Of a DNA stretch of 64,000 nucleotides, positions 42,851 to 51,416 are shown piece by piece. Numbering within the stretch: the stretch's first letter is position 1; every line of letters starts with the position of its first letter. The notes under the pieces were generated by a model, which saw only the letters and a program-made list of their open reading frames with translations, was not told the DNA's origin and searched no databases. A program made the position numbers and the translations under genes. The stretch comes from CAZSLI01 sp964607705 (GTDB lineage Bacteria; Actinomycetota; Coriobacteriia; Anaerosomatales; PHET01): contig CAZSLI010000001.1 of assembly GCA_964607705.1 (NCBI GenBank), forward strand, positions 62,001-126,000, written 5' to 3'.

Positions 42851-43966
42851 GTGATCGTCGGAGTGCCCAAGGAGATCAAGAACAACGAGTTTCGGGTCGG
42901 ACTGACACCCGGCGGCGTAGCCGAGTTCGTCGCGCACGGCCATTCCGTCCTCGTCGAGAAGTCGGCAGGCGAGGGCTCGTCCTTCACCGACGCCGAGTAC
43001 GCCGCTGCCGGTGCCGAGCTGGTCGACACCGCCGATGAGGTCTTTGCCCGCGCTGAGATGATCGTCAAGGTCAAGGAGCCGCAGGCCGTCGAGATCGCGC
43101 GCCTCCGTCCGGGCCAGATCCTCTACACCTACCTCCACCTCGCTCCCGACCTGCCCCAGACCGAGGGTCTCGTGAAGTCCGGCGCTGTCTGCATCGCGTA
43201 CGAGACGGTCGAGCTCCCGAACCGCTCGCTTCCGCTGCTCGCCCCGATGTCCGAAGTGGCCGGCCGTATGGCCGCTCAGGTGGGTGCCGCTTACCTGCAG
43301 AAGCCCAATGGCGGCCGTGGCGTGCTCATGGGCGGCGTCCCCGGCGTCGCGCCCGCGAACGTGCTCGTCCTCGGCGGCGGCGTCGTGGGCACCAACGCGG
43401 CGTACGTCGCTATGGGAATGGGCGCCCGCGTGACGATCGCGGACGTGAACCTCGATCGCCTCCGCTACCTGGACGAGATCTGGGGCAACCGCATCACCAC
43501 CATGTACTCCAGCAAGCACAACGTCGCCGAGGCCGTGAAGAGTGCGGATCTCGTCATCGGCGCGGTCCTGCTTCCGGGCGCGAAGACCCCCTTCCTCATC
43601 ACCAAGGACATGCTGCCGACGATGAAGAAGGGCGCCGTGCTCGTCGACGTCTCCGTCGACCAGGGTGGTTGCATCGAGACCACGCACGCGACGACGCACG
43701 CCGACCCGATCTACTTTGTGGACGACGTTCTGCACTACGGCGTGGCCAACATGCCGGGTGCTGTCCCCAACACCTCCACGCTCGCGCTGACGAACGCCAC
43801 GCTGCGCTACGGCCTGGCGATCGCCGATAAGGGCTGGAAGAAGGCCGTGTCGGACGACGCTGCGCTCGCCAAGGGCGTCAACGTGGTTGACGGCAAGGTC
43901 GTCTACAAAGAGGTGGCCGACGTCCACGGTATGGAGTTCACGCCGCTGGAGTCCGTGCTCGCCTAG
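42851..43966 (+). CDS. ald: Alanine dehydrogenase
   Basis: This 371-residue NAD-dependent enzyme interconverts L-alanine and pyruvate plus ammonium. Signatures are GVPKEIKNNEFRVGLTPGGV, the catalytic His in YTYLHLAPD, and the Rossmann loop VLVLGGGVVGTNAAYV. The start is GTG. It has its own promoter and a terminator. It can supply or consume alanine also used in the mur pathway. Confidence 0.97.
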   Translation: MIVGVPKEIKNNEFRVGLTPGGVAEFVAHGHSVLVEKSAGEGSSFTDAEYAAAGAELVDTADEVFARAEMIVKVKEPQAVEIARLRPGQILYTYLHLAPDLPQTEGLVKSGAVCIAYETVELPNRSLPLLAPMSEVAGRMAAQVGAAYLQKPNGGRGVLMGGVPGVAPANVLVLGGGVVGTNAAYVAMGMGARVTIADVNLDRLRYLDEIWGNRITTMYSSKHNVAEAVKSADLVIGAVLLPGAKTPFLITKDMLPTMKKGAVLVDVSVDQGGCIETTHATTHADPIYFVDDVLHYGVANMPGAVPNTSTLALTNATLRYGLAIADKGWKKAVSDDAALAKGVNVVDGKVVYKEVADVHGMEFTPLESVLA

Positions 43967-43988
43967 TCCCACGCTGACAGCGTCATCG

Positions 43989-44020
43989 AGCGGCCGTCTC
44001 CTTCGGGGGGTGGCCGCTTT
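43989..44020 (+). terminator. Intrinsic terminator after ald
   Basis: AGCGGCC (43989-43995) pairs with GGCCGCT (44012-44018), with an inner CTCC/GGGG extension, followed by TTTCGTT. The xerD -10 begins 4 nt further on. Confidence 0.8.
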
Positions 44021-44023
44021 CGT

Positions 44024-44029
44024 TATCAT
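44024..44029 (+). promoter_or_regulatory. -10 (TATCAT) of xerD, likely leaderless
   Basis: TATCAT ends 8 nt before the xerD ATG, the same spacing as the promoter at 35465. Transcription would begin at or next to the start codon. Confidence 0.5.
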
Positions 44030-44037
44030 CGGAGCCG

Positions 44038-44943
44038 ATGAAGACTCTTGTCGCCGAATACCTGGGACACTTGGCCGTCGAGCGCGGAGCGTCTCCCAAT
44101 ACCCTCGCCGCCTACGAGCGCGACCTCAACGAGTATGCCGACTTCCTCGCGGCTCGTGGTATCACCGGTCCGGATGCGATCCAGCGCGACGACGTCGCCG
44201 TCTTCATCGGAGCGCTGAGGGAGCGAGGTCTCGCTCCGAGTTCCGTCGAACGCAAAGTCGCTGCGGTCAAGGGCCTGCACAAGTTCCTCGTGCGAGAGAA
44301 CATCACGTCAAACCACCCCACGGCTCAGTTGCCTCTGCCTAAAGTCCCCGAACGCTTGCCGGACGTGATCTCCATCGAGCAGATCGAGAAGCTCCTGGGC
44401 CAGCCGTTCCCCGACGGGCCGCTCGGTCTTCGTGACAGGGCGCTGCTCGAGACGCTCTATGGCTGCGGTCTGCGGGTGAGCGAGGTGGTGGGTTTGGACA
44501 CCGCCGATCTCGATCTTGCCGAGGGCTTCCTCAGAGTCTTCGGCAAGGGGAGCAAGGAGAGGCTCGTGCCCGTCGGAGGCGTCGCCGCACGCGTGTTGGA
44601 CGCTTATCTGACTAGCAGCCGACCCCTACTCAGGCCCAAGCGGGGGGTCGGGCCGGCGGATTCAGCCGTCTTCTTGGGGTCTCGCGGCCGGCGCATGTCT
44701 CGGCAGGCCGTCTTCAGGATCGTGCGCGACCACGGCGCTCGCGTGGGCATCGAGGGGTTGCACCCGCACACCCTCCGGCATTCCTTCGCAACCCACATGC
44801 TGGAGGGCGGAGCGGACCTCCGTGCCTTGCAGGAGATGCTCGGCCATGCAGATATTTCCACGACTCAGGTCTACACCCACGTAGACCGCCGCCATATAAG
44901 GGAAGAATATCTAACGACGCATCCTCGCGCTCGCCTCCGATAG
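44038..44943 (+). CDS. xerD: Tyrosine recombinase XerD
   Basis: This 301-residue site-specific recombinase resolves chromosome dimers at dif. The N-terminal SAM-like DNA-binding domain covers about 1-85. Catalytic residues: Arg in LYGCGLRVSEVVGL, Lys in FGKGSKERLVPV, HxxR in HPHTLRHSFATHML, His in LGHADISTTQVYTH and the Tyr in that same segment. Position after pyrG matches mycobacteria, so this is the housekeeping enzyme rather than an element integrase. Confidence 0.94.
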   Translation: MKTLVAEYLGHLAVERGASPNTLAAYERDLNEYADFLAARGITGPDAIQRDDVAVFIGALRERGLAPSSVERKVAAVKGLHKFLVRENITSNHPTAQLPLPKVPERLPDVISIEQIEKLLGQPFPDGPLGLRDRALLETLYGCGLRVSEVVGLDTADLDLAEGFLRVFGKGSKERLVPVGGVAARVLDAYLTSSRPLLRPKRGVGPADSAVFLGSRGRRMSRQAVFRIVRDHGARVGIEGLHPHTLRHSFATHMLEGGADLRALQEMLGHADISTTQVYTHVDRRHIREEYLTTHPRARLR

Positions 44944-44991
44944 GGCTGGCAGGGGCTGCAAGTTCGCCCGCCCTCGCGCCTCCAAGTGGTC

Positions 44992-44997
44992 TAGAAT
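44992..44997 (+). promoter_or_regulatory. -10 (TAGAAT) of the BMP transporter operon
   Basis: TAGAAT lies 45 nt before the lipoprotein start; GAGGAGGGAGAT forms a strong ribosome-binding site. No convincing -35. Confidence 0.4.
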
Positions 44998-45042
44998 GAA
45001 TACCGAGGGCAAGTCCGTGAATACCCGAGGAGGGAGATCTAC

Positions 45043-46107
45043 GTGAGAACGAAGTTGAGCAAGCTTCTGGTTCTGATGCTCGCGCTCGTCATGATCGGAT
45101 CGCTCGTGGTCGGCTGTCAGAACAAGCCGGCCGAGGACACCTCGAAGTCCGAGGCCCCGAAGACCGACGTCAAGGCCGCCATGGTCACCGACGTCGGAGG
45201 TCTCGGCGACAAGTCGTTCAACGACCTCTCCTACGCCGGTCTGCAGCGCGCCGAGAAAGAGCTCGGCGTGAAGATCGAGGTTCTCGAGTCCAAGGAGCAG
45301 ACGGACTACGAGAACAACATCACCCAGTTGGCGAACTCGGGCTACAACCCCATTTTCGCCGTCGGTTTCCTGATGACCGACACGGTCATCAAGCTCGCGC
45401 CGCAGTATCCCGACATCAACTTCGGCGGCATCGACATCTTCTTCGACAAGCCTGATGCCAACGTTCTCGGCCTCAACTTCAAGGAGCAGGAAGCCGCCTA
45501 CCTCGCCGGCGTGGTCGCAGGCATGATGACCACCAAGACGGACCTGGATCCGCGCATCAACGACAAGAAGGTCGTCGGATTCGTGGGTGGCATGGAGATC
45601 CCGGCAGTCCAGCGCTTCAAGATCGGCTTCGAGGCCGGCGTGAAGTCCGTCGACCCGGCGATCGAGGTCAAGAGCGTCTACACCGGTACCTTCACGGACC
45701 AGCAGAAGGGCGCCGAAGCGGCCAAGGCCATGATCGAGAGTGGTGCGGACGTCATCTTCGCCGCCGCCGGTCAGACCGGTAACGGCTCGTTCAGCGCGTG
45801 CCAGGACAACAAGGCGCTGTTCATCGGCGTCGACGCTGACCAGTACAACACGCTCGACAACCCCGGCGACACCATCGTCACCTCGGCCGTCAAGCGCGTT
45901 GACAACGCCGTGTTCGACACCGTCAAGGCTGCGGTCGACGGCAACCTCAAGGGCGGGGAGAACAAGGTCTTCGGCCTCGCCGAGGACGGCGTGGGTCTTG
46001 CCCCCTGGCATGACTGGGACAGCAAGATGCCGCAGGACATCAAGGATGCCGTAGACAAGGCCACCGCGGACATCAAGTCCGGCGCCGTCACGGTTCCTGC
46101 CGAGTAA
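45043..46107 (+). CDS. BMP-family nucleoside-binding lipoprotein
   Basis: This is a 354-residue substrate-binding lipoprotein. The signal peptide ends in LVVGC, where Cys is lipidated. The PnrA/Med family is shown by VTDVGGLGDKSFNDLSYAGL and AAGQTGNGSFSACQD. Members bind purine nucleosides. It is the first gene of an ABC importer operon. The start is GTG. Confidence 0.92.
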   Translation: MRTKLSKLLVLMLALVMIGSLVVGCQNKPAEDTSKSEAPKTDVKAAMVTDVGGLGDKSFNDLSYAGLQRAEKELGVKIEVLESKEQTDYENNITQLANSGYNPIFAVGFLMTDTVIKLAPQYPDINFGGIDIFFDKPDANVLGLNFKEQEAAYLAGVVAGMMTTKTDLDPRINDKKVVGFVGGMEIPAVQRFKIGFEAGVKSVDPAIEVKSVYTGTFTDQQKGAEAAKAMIESGADVIFAAAGQTGNGSFSACQDNKALFIGVDADQYNTLDNPGDTIVTSAVKRVDNAVFDTVKAAVDGNLKGGENKVFGLAEDGVGLAPWHDWDSKMPQDIKDAVDKATADIKSGAVTVPAE

Positions 46108-46122
46108 CAGCTGAGTACGCGA

Positions 46123-46153
46123 GAGGAGGGGCGGGCTCGCCCCGTCCCTCCTC
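46123..46153 (+). terminator. Hairpin between binding protein and ABC ATPase genes
   Basis: GAGGAGGGGCGGG (46123-46135) pairs with CCCGTCCCTCCTC (46141-46153), 13 bp with one G-T pair and a 5-nt loop. There is no T-run, so it is more likely a 3'-stabilising or attenuating hairpin that keeps binding-protein mRNA in excess. Confidence 0.65.
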
Positions 46154-46174
46154 CGACGCGCGACGGGAGCTCTC

Positions 46175-47791
46175 ATGGCCGACGAACCGGCTGCCGCCTG
46201 TCCTGCCCCCGCCGCTCCAAGCGGCCGCACAGCCGCTCTGGAGATGCGCCACATAACCAAGCGCTTCCCAGGCGTGCTTGCCAACAACGACGTCTCCCTG
46301 GCGGTTGCCGGCGGGGAGGTCGTCGCGCTTCTCGGCGAGAACGGTGCCGGGAAATCTACGCTCATGAACGTCGCTTACGGCTTGCTCGACGCAGATGAGG
46401 GCGAGATAGCCGTAAACGGCGAAGTGGTGAAGATCAAGAGACCACGCGATGCGATCGCGCTTCACATCGGCATGGTTCACCAACACTTCATGCTCGTGGA
46501 ACCGCTCACGGTCACTGAGAACATCGTCCTCGGTCTCGAGCCCACCATCCGCGGTGGAGTCCTGGACATGCGGACGGCCCGCGCGCGCGTCGCCGAGCTA
46601 TCCTCGCGCTACGGTCTGCGAGTCGACCCCGACGAACGGGTCTCAAACCTGTCCGTGGGTATGCAGCAGCGAGTCGAGATCCTCAAGGCGCTGTACCGTG
46701 ATGCGAACATACTCATCCTCGACGAGCCCACCGCGGTCCTTACTCCGCAGGAAGTCCGTGAACTCTTCGACATCGTGAAGGGCCTTGTATCCGAGGGCCT
46801 GGCCGTGGTCATCATCACGCACAAGCTCGATGAGGTCATGATGTTCTCCGACCGCATCGTGGTCATGCGGGCGGGTGCTGTGGTGGGGGAGACCACTCCG
46901 TCGAGCTGTAGCGAAGCCGATCTCGCACGGATGATGGTGGGCCGAGATGTCGTATTGGACATCCACAAAGAGCCTGCGAAGCCGGGAAAGACCGTGCTCG
47001 AGGTACGCGACCTCAAGGTGATCGACGAACGCAAGCTCGAGGCGCTCCGAGGCGTCAGCCTGCAAGTGCACGAAGGCGAGATCGTTGGGATAGCCGGAGT
47101 CGACGGAAACGGCCAGCGCGAGTTGGTCGAGGCGGTCATGGGACTGCGTCACCCATCCTCTGGCTCGATCCACCTCAACGATCGCGATATCACACACGAC
47201 AAGCCGGACGCGACGATAGATGCCGGCGTTTCGCACGTGCCGGAAGACCGCCATCGCCGCGGACTGGTGCTGGAGTTCGATCTGGTCGAGAACCTTACCT
47301 TGGGCGACCACCGGCATCCGCCGCTCTCGAAGCTTGGTGTCCTCGACCGCAAGATGATGGAGAGCGTGGCGCAGGAGCGCATCCGCGATTACGACGTCCG
47401 CACGCCTTCGGCTCACGTCGCCGCAGCCAACCTGTCGGGCGGCAACCAGCAGAAGCTCGTTCTGGCCCGTGAGCTGGGACGCGACCCCGACCTGCTCGTG
47501 GCCGCACAGCCGACACGCGGGCTCGACGTCGGCGCCATCGAGTTCGTCCACCGCCGAATCCTGGCCGCACGCGATTCGGGCAAGGCGGTGCTTCTCGTCA
47601 GCATGGAGCTTGAAGAAGTCATGTCGCTCTCGGACCGCATACTTGTCATGTATGAGGGCTCTGTGGTCGCCGAGTTCTCCGCAGGAGACTTCGATGAGGA
47701 GCGGATCGGCTACTTCATGACGGGCGGCAAGGGGAGCCAGGAAGAGATGCGTCCGGCGAGCAAGCCACACGAGGGGGGCCTGAATGTCTGA
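46175..47791 (+). CDS. ABC transporter ATPase, nucleoside importer
   Basis: This 538-residue protein has two fused ATP-binding domains. The first has Walker A LGENGAGKSTL and signature LSVGMQQRVEIL. The second has a degenerate Walker A (GVDGNGQREL), normal for this family, and signature LSGGNQQKLVLA. It matches BmpB/NupO-type ATPases. It overlaps the next gene by 8 nt. Confidence 0.93.
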   Translation: MADEPAAACPAPAAPSGRTAALEMRHITKRFPGVLANNDVSLAVAGGEVVALLGENGAGKSTLMNVAYGLLDADEGEIAVNGEVVKIKRPRDAIALHIGMVHQHFMLVEPLTVTENIVLGLEPTIRGGVLDMRTARARVAELSSRYGLRVDPDERVSNLSVGMQQRVEILKALYRDANILILDEPTAVLTPQEVRELFDIVKGLVSEGLAVVIITHKLDEVMMFSDRIVVMRAGAVVGETTPSSCSEADLARMMVGRDVVLDIHKEPAKPGKTVLEVRDLKVIDERKLEALRGVSLQVHEGEIVGIAGVDGNGQRELVEAVMGLRHPSSGSIHLNDRDITHDKPDATIDAGVSHVPEDRHRRGLVLEFDLVENLTLGDHRHPPLSKLGVLDRKMMESVAQERIRDYDVRTPSAHVAAANLSGGNQQKLVLARELGRDPDLLVAAQPTRGLDVGAIEFVHRRILAARDSGKAVLLVSMELEEVMSLSDRILVMYEGSVVAEFSAGDFDEERIGYFMTGGKGSQEEMRPASKPHEGGLNV

Positions 47792-48941
47792 CGCCAGCAC
47801 GCGCCAGGTCGACCCGTCGATGGTCCCCGGGGGCGCGCCGGACACTCCCGAGAAGCGTTTCGCGCTCGAGCAGGAGCAGATCCAGCGCGCGATACGCATC
47901 GCCACGCCGTTCATCTCGGTAGCCATCGCGATGATCATCGGCTCGATCATCATGCTGGCGACCGGAAAGGACCCGGTCGCGGCCTACAGCGCCATGTTCA
48001 CCGGAGCCTTCGGTGGTCCCCGGCAGATCGGCGAGACGCTCATGCGGGCCACGCCGCTGATCTTCACGGGCCTCGCCGTCGCCTACGGCTTCCGATCGGG
48101 CTTGTTCAACATCGGTGCCGAAGGCCAGCTGTTCATGGGCGGGCTCGCGGCCGCATTCTTCGGCATCGCTCTCGCCGGCCTGCCGTGGGGTATCGCCGCG
48201 CCGCTCGTACTGATCTTCGCGGCGCTCGCGGGCGCCGCTTGGGCGTTCGGCCCCGCGATCATGAAGGCGAAGATCGGCGCACACGAGGTCATCACCACGA
48301 TGATGTTCTCTTACATAGCGCGGTACTTGGTGTCCTGGATCGTCACCGGCCCACTCAAGGCCAAGGGCCAGATCCCGCAGACGGTGCAACTACCGCCTGA
48401 AACAAGACTCCCGCGAATCTCCGACCTCCTTCCGTTCATCGGCGCAAACAGGGCTCACCTCGGGATCATTCTCGGGATCGTAGTCGCGATCATCGTGTGG
48501 TGGGTGCTCAAGTACACAGTCATGGGCTACGAGGCCAGGGCCGTCGGCTTCAACCCCTCCGCTGCCGAGAACGCCGGCATCTCGGTCGCCTCGACCACCG
48601 TCAAGTCGCTCTGTACTTCGGGAGCGCTTGCAGGTCTGGCGGGCGCTGTCGAGGTGATGGGCGTTCATTGGAGGTTGTTCGACCAATTCTCGTCCGGCTT
48701 CGGCTTCACCGGTATCGCGGTTGCGCTGCTTGCGAAGAACAACCCGATCGGTGTCATTGCAGCCGCCATCCTGTTCGGTGCGCTGTCGGCCGGAGCGGGT
48801 ACGATGCAGCTCGAAGCGGGCGTCTCACAGAAGCTGATCGCGATCCTGCAGGGACTGATCATCTTCTTGGTTGGAGCCGAGACCATCGTCACGTGGGCTG
48901 TGGCCAGGATGCGGAGGAAAGGAGGCGCCGATGCTGTCTGA
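47784..48941 (+). CDS. ABC transporter permease 1, nucleoside importer
   Basis: This 385-residue membrane protein of the BPD_transp_2 family has about ten helices. FRSGLFNIGAEGQLFMGGL is the family's conserved loop, and EARAVGFNPSAAENAGISV the coupling region. The N-terminal 40 residues are cytoplasmic. It overlaps the second permease by 11 nt. Confidence 0.92.
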   Translation: MSDASTRQVDPSMVPGGAPDTPEKRFALEQEQIQRAIRIATPFISVAIAMIIGSIIMLATGKDPVAAYSAMFTGAFGGPRQIGETLMRATPLIFTGLAVAYGFRSGLFNIGAEGQLFMGGLAAAFFGIALAGLPWGIAAPLVLIFAALAGAAWAFGPAIMKAKIGAHEVITTMMFSYIARYLVSWIVTGPLKAKGQIPQTVQLPPETRLPRISDLLPFIGANRAHLGIILGIVVAIIVWWVLKYTVMGYEARAVGFNPSAAENAGISVASTTVKSLCTSGALAGLAGAVEVMGVHWRLFDQFSSGFGFTGIAVALLAKNNPIGVIAAAILFGALSAGAGTMQLEAGVSQKLIAILQGLIIFLVGAETIVTWAVARMRRKGGADAV

Positions 48942-49887
48942 GATCCTCACTCCTGAGCTCTTCGCCTCCGCGGTCAGGCTGGCCACTCCCATTGCCCTGG
49001 CTGCGGTCGGCGCGACCATCTGTGAGCGGTCGGGTGTCGTCAATATCGCGATGGAGGGCCTCATGCTGGTGGGCGCCTTCTTCGGCGTGACCGTCGCCCT
49101 GCTCACCGGCAACACCTGGCTCGGCGTTCTTGGCGCTCTCACCAGCGCCATCATCTTCTCCGCGCTTCACGCGTGGGCGTCGATCAACCTCAGGTCCGAC
49201 CAGGTCATCTCGGGCACGGCGATCAACATATTGGCCGTTGGGATCACAGGCTTCCTCATGGAGACGATCTTCGGCCACCCCGGAACCACCGACTCAGTGG
49301 AGCGCCTCAAGCCGGTGTTCAACTTCCCGACCGGTGGACAGGGGCTGCTGGGCACGATCTGGCACTGGATCGATGTGATGTTCTTCAGCTACACGCCGAT
49401 CGTCTACATCGGCATCTTCTCCGCGATCTTCCTCACGTGGGCGCTGTATCGGACCCGCTGGGGGCTTCGTCTGCGCGCACTGGGCGAGCACCCGCGAGCG
49501 GCGGATACCGTCGGCGTGGGGGTCTATAAGGGCCGCTGGGTGGCAGTACTCATGTCGGGGCTGATGGCCGGGCTCGCCGGCGCCAATCTCACACTCGAGC
49601 AGGTCGGCTCCTTCACCGAGAACATGATCAACGGTCGCGGGTTCATCGCGCTGGCCGCCATGATCTTCGGCCGCTGGATACCTGGCGGCGCGTACCTCGC
49701 GTCGCTGCTGTTCGGCTTCGCGGACGCGCTGCAGCTCAAACTGCAGTTGTTCTCGGACCAGATCGCTATCCCGCGCCAGTTCTTCCTCATGCTGCCGTAC
49801 GTGATCACCGTTCTCGTTCTTGCGGGTGTCGTGGGCAAGGCGGTTGCACCGGCCGCCGACGGCAAGCCGTATAAGGAGAAGGGCTAG
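48931..49887 (+). CDS. ABC transporter permease 2, nucleoside importer
   Basis: This 318-residue membrane protein has CERSGVVNIAMEGLMLVGAFFG as the conserved loop and LRALGEHPRAADTVGV as the coupling region. ATG 48931 is preceded by AAAGGAGG and is preferred over an upstream in-frame start that would add 20 residues from within permease 1. It completes a canonical BMP-type importer. Confidence 0.92.
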   Translation: MLSEILTPELFASAVRLATPIALAAVGATICERSGVVNIAMEGLMLVGAFFGVTVALLTGNTWLGVLGALTSAIIFSALHAWASINLRSDQVISGTAINILAVGITGFLMETIFGHPGTTDSVERLKPVFNFPTGGQGLLGTIWHWIDVMFFSYTPIVYIGIFSAIFLTWALYRTRWGLRLRALGEHPRAADTVGVGVYKGRWVAVLMSGLMAGLAGANLTLEQVGSFTENMINGRGFIALAAMIFGRWIPGGAYLASLLFGFADALQLKLQLFSDQIAIPRQFFLMLPYVITVLVLAGVVGKAVAPAADGKPYKEKG

Positions 49888-49891
49888 CCGA

Positions 49892-50164
49892 GTGACCGCG
49901 CGCCAGGTGGTTGTCGCGGCGGAGTGGTCCGCGACGTGGGCTGTCGGCGTCGCAATGGGAGTTGCAGCGGGCGCCTACCTGACGGTGGTAGGCGCATCTG
50001 GTGCGCCCGGCGCCGGTGCGCTGGGAACGACCGAGCTCGTCATGCTACCGCTGGCTGCCGGCGTGTTGGTCTTCGTCGTCTCTCTGCTGGTCAGGGTTAT
50101 CCTGGGCCTCTTCACGGCGCGCCATGAACCGGAGCCATGCGATGAGGCCGAATCCAACCGCTAG
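49892..50164 (+). CDS. Small membrane protein, unknown function
   Basis: This 90-residue protein has two predicted helices (about 15-35 and 45-70) and an acidic C-terminus. GTG 49892 lies 4 nt after the permease stop, so it is probably the last gene of the importer operon. Its 3' third overlaps an opposing small gene by 120 bp. No family is recognised; it could be a transporter accessory subunit. Confidence 0.55.
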   Translation: MTARQVVVAAEWSATWAVGVAMGVAAGAYLTVVGASGAPGAGALGTTELVMLPLAAGVLVFVVSLLVRVILGLFTARHEPEPCDEAESNR

Positions 50165-50305
50165 GGCTGCTGCGGCGAGTGCGTCGGAAGGTAAGTCGGG
50201 GCTGAAGTCACCGCCCCGCTCCACGAGTGCCCTGAAGATGTAGGCGGCGCCCACCACGGCGAGCGCCGCCCACATCGGTATCTTGATGTTCAGCCGGGAT
50301 AGCAT
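50045..50305 (-). CDS. Small membrane protein, unknown function (minus strand)
   Basis: This 86-residue protein has two predicted helices (MWAALAVVGAAYIFRALV and a second near 43-62) and a charged C-terminus. Its ATG follows the DUF4349 stop directly, so the two are coupled. The last 40 codons are antisense to the plus-strand small gene. The hydrophobic half is more convincing than the tail. Confidence 0.55.
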   Translation of the reverse strand: MLSRLNIKIPMWAALAVVGAAYIFRALVERGGDFSPDLPSDALAAAALAVGFGLIAWLRFMARREEAQDNPDQQRDDEDQHAGSQR

Positions 50306-51334
50306 CTACTCCGTGGATCCTTCTTCGTCGTCAGGGGCGACGGACGCCGCGTCCGGCAACGTGGCCTTCGGCCGGCGCCGGTGAAGCAACCAACGAACGG
50401 CGAGCCACACAAGCAGTGCCAGTAGCAGCAAGGGCGCTACGGCGATGACGAATGTCAGCAGCCCCGTCACGACGGCCGCTGCACCCTGGATCCCTCGGCG
50501 GATCGCGTCTGCGAAGCCCCAGTCGGCGCCGCCCGACGACACCACGGGCCCGGGCTCATACAGTGTCAGGGTGAGCGTCGCCATCGCGGCCTGACGCTCG
50601 AGGTAGTCGACCTGCGCCTGCATGGCTTCGATCTCTCCTCGCACGCGCGCAAGCTCACGCTCGACCTCGAGCAGCTCGCTGACCTTGTTGGTCTTGGTCA
50701 GGAACGCGCGGAGCCGGGCCTCCTCGGCTTTCAGGTTCTTCAGGCGCGCGGAGAGGTCGATGTACTCCTGGGTCACGTCGTCGGCGGACACCGACTGCGA
50801 CAGCACCTTGCCGGTCTTGGCGAGCTGCTGCTGGAGAGTATCGAGCTTCTCGGCCGGCACTCGGAGGGTGATCCATCCCGTGGCCGGCGATGGCACTGCG
50901 GCCTCACCCAGCGGTCGGGGTCCGGCATTGTCACCCGAAGTGATGCTGAGCTGCGTGACCTGCGCGCCCACGACTGCCGCGATCCTGCGGACGGAGGCGA
51001 CTGCGTCCTCCATGGATCGCACGCGTACCTCCATCGCGGCGTTTCGTACGACCATCGGGTCGACACCTGCTGCTGTCGGTGCAGCCTTCGCGTCCATCGT
51101 GGGGGACTGGGCGGCAGCGTCGTACGCCTCGGTGGACTTGAGCGACGAGCGTTCGCCTTCAGGTACGCCCATGACTCCGGCTGTGGCCCCGCCGGAGGAG
51201 TAGGCGCTCTGGGACGTTGATCCGCCCGGCCCCCAGCCGAAGATCAGCGCTCCGATCGCGAAGCCAAGGCCGGCGATGACCAGCCCCCCGGCAGCGATTG
51301 CTATCCAGCGTCCCGCTCGCCTGCGTTCCATCAT
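50306..51334 (-). CDS. DUF4349 membrane protein
   Basis: This is a 342-residue putative lipoprotein-like or anchored protein. It has an N-terminal helix (about 9-33), a Ser/Gly-rich linker, a DUF4349 core (about 95-265) with an extended coiled coil (SARLKNLKAEEARLRAFL, then LLEVERELARVRGEIEAM), a second membrane helix (about 285-310) and a charged tail. Start ATG 51334 or 51331, with GAGGAG just upstream. Function unknown; the layout suggests a surface sensor or scaffold. Confidence 0.8.
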   Translation of the reverse strand: MMERRRAGRWIAIAAGGLVIAGLGFAIGALIFGWGPGGSTSQSAYSSGGATAGVMGVPEGERSSLKSTEAYDAAAQSPTMDAKAAPTAAGVDPMVVRNAAMEVRVRSMEDAVASVRRIAAVVGAQVTQLSITSGDNAGPRPLGEAAVPSPATGWITLRVPAEKLDTLQQQLAKTGKVLSQSVSADDVTQEYIDLSARLKNLKAEEARLRAFLTKTNKVSELLEVERELARVRGEIEAMQAQVDYLERQAAMATLTLTLYEPGPVVSSGGADWGFADAIRRGIQGAAAVVTGLLTFVIAVAPLLLLALLVWLAVRWLLHRRRPKATLPDAASVAPDDEEGSTE

Positions 51335-51355
51335 GGTCTCCTCAAGTCAGCCCTT

Positions 51356-51390
51356 AACGAAAGACGCCCTCGGCTTGAGCGGAGGGCGTC
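51356..51390 (-). terminator. Minus-strand terminator between small gene and DUF4349
   Basis: Reading the minus strand, GACGCCCTC (51390-51382) and GAGGGCGTC (51371-51363) form a perfect 9-bp stem with a 10-nt loop, followed by TTTCGTT. It lies only about 25 nt before the DUF4349 start. Confidence 0.75.
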
Positions 51391-51416
51391 GGTCGTAGAC
51401 AGGCATGTGTGGAACG

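Noticed and set aside
44038..44943. Integrase of a mobile element
   Set aside because: The tyrosine recombinase has XerD length and motifs and lies in the conserved pyrG-xerD neighbourhood. No flanking repeats, tRNA or cargo genes are seen.
46980..47620. Damaged second ABC domain in the importer ATPase
   Set aside because: The second Walker A (GVDGNGQREL) looks degenerate, but this form is normal in sugar/nucleoside double ATPases of this family.
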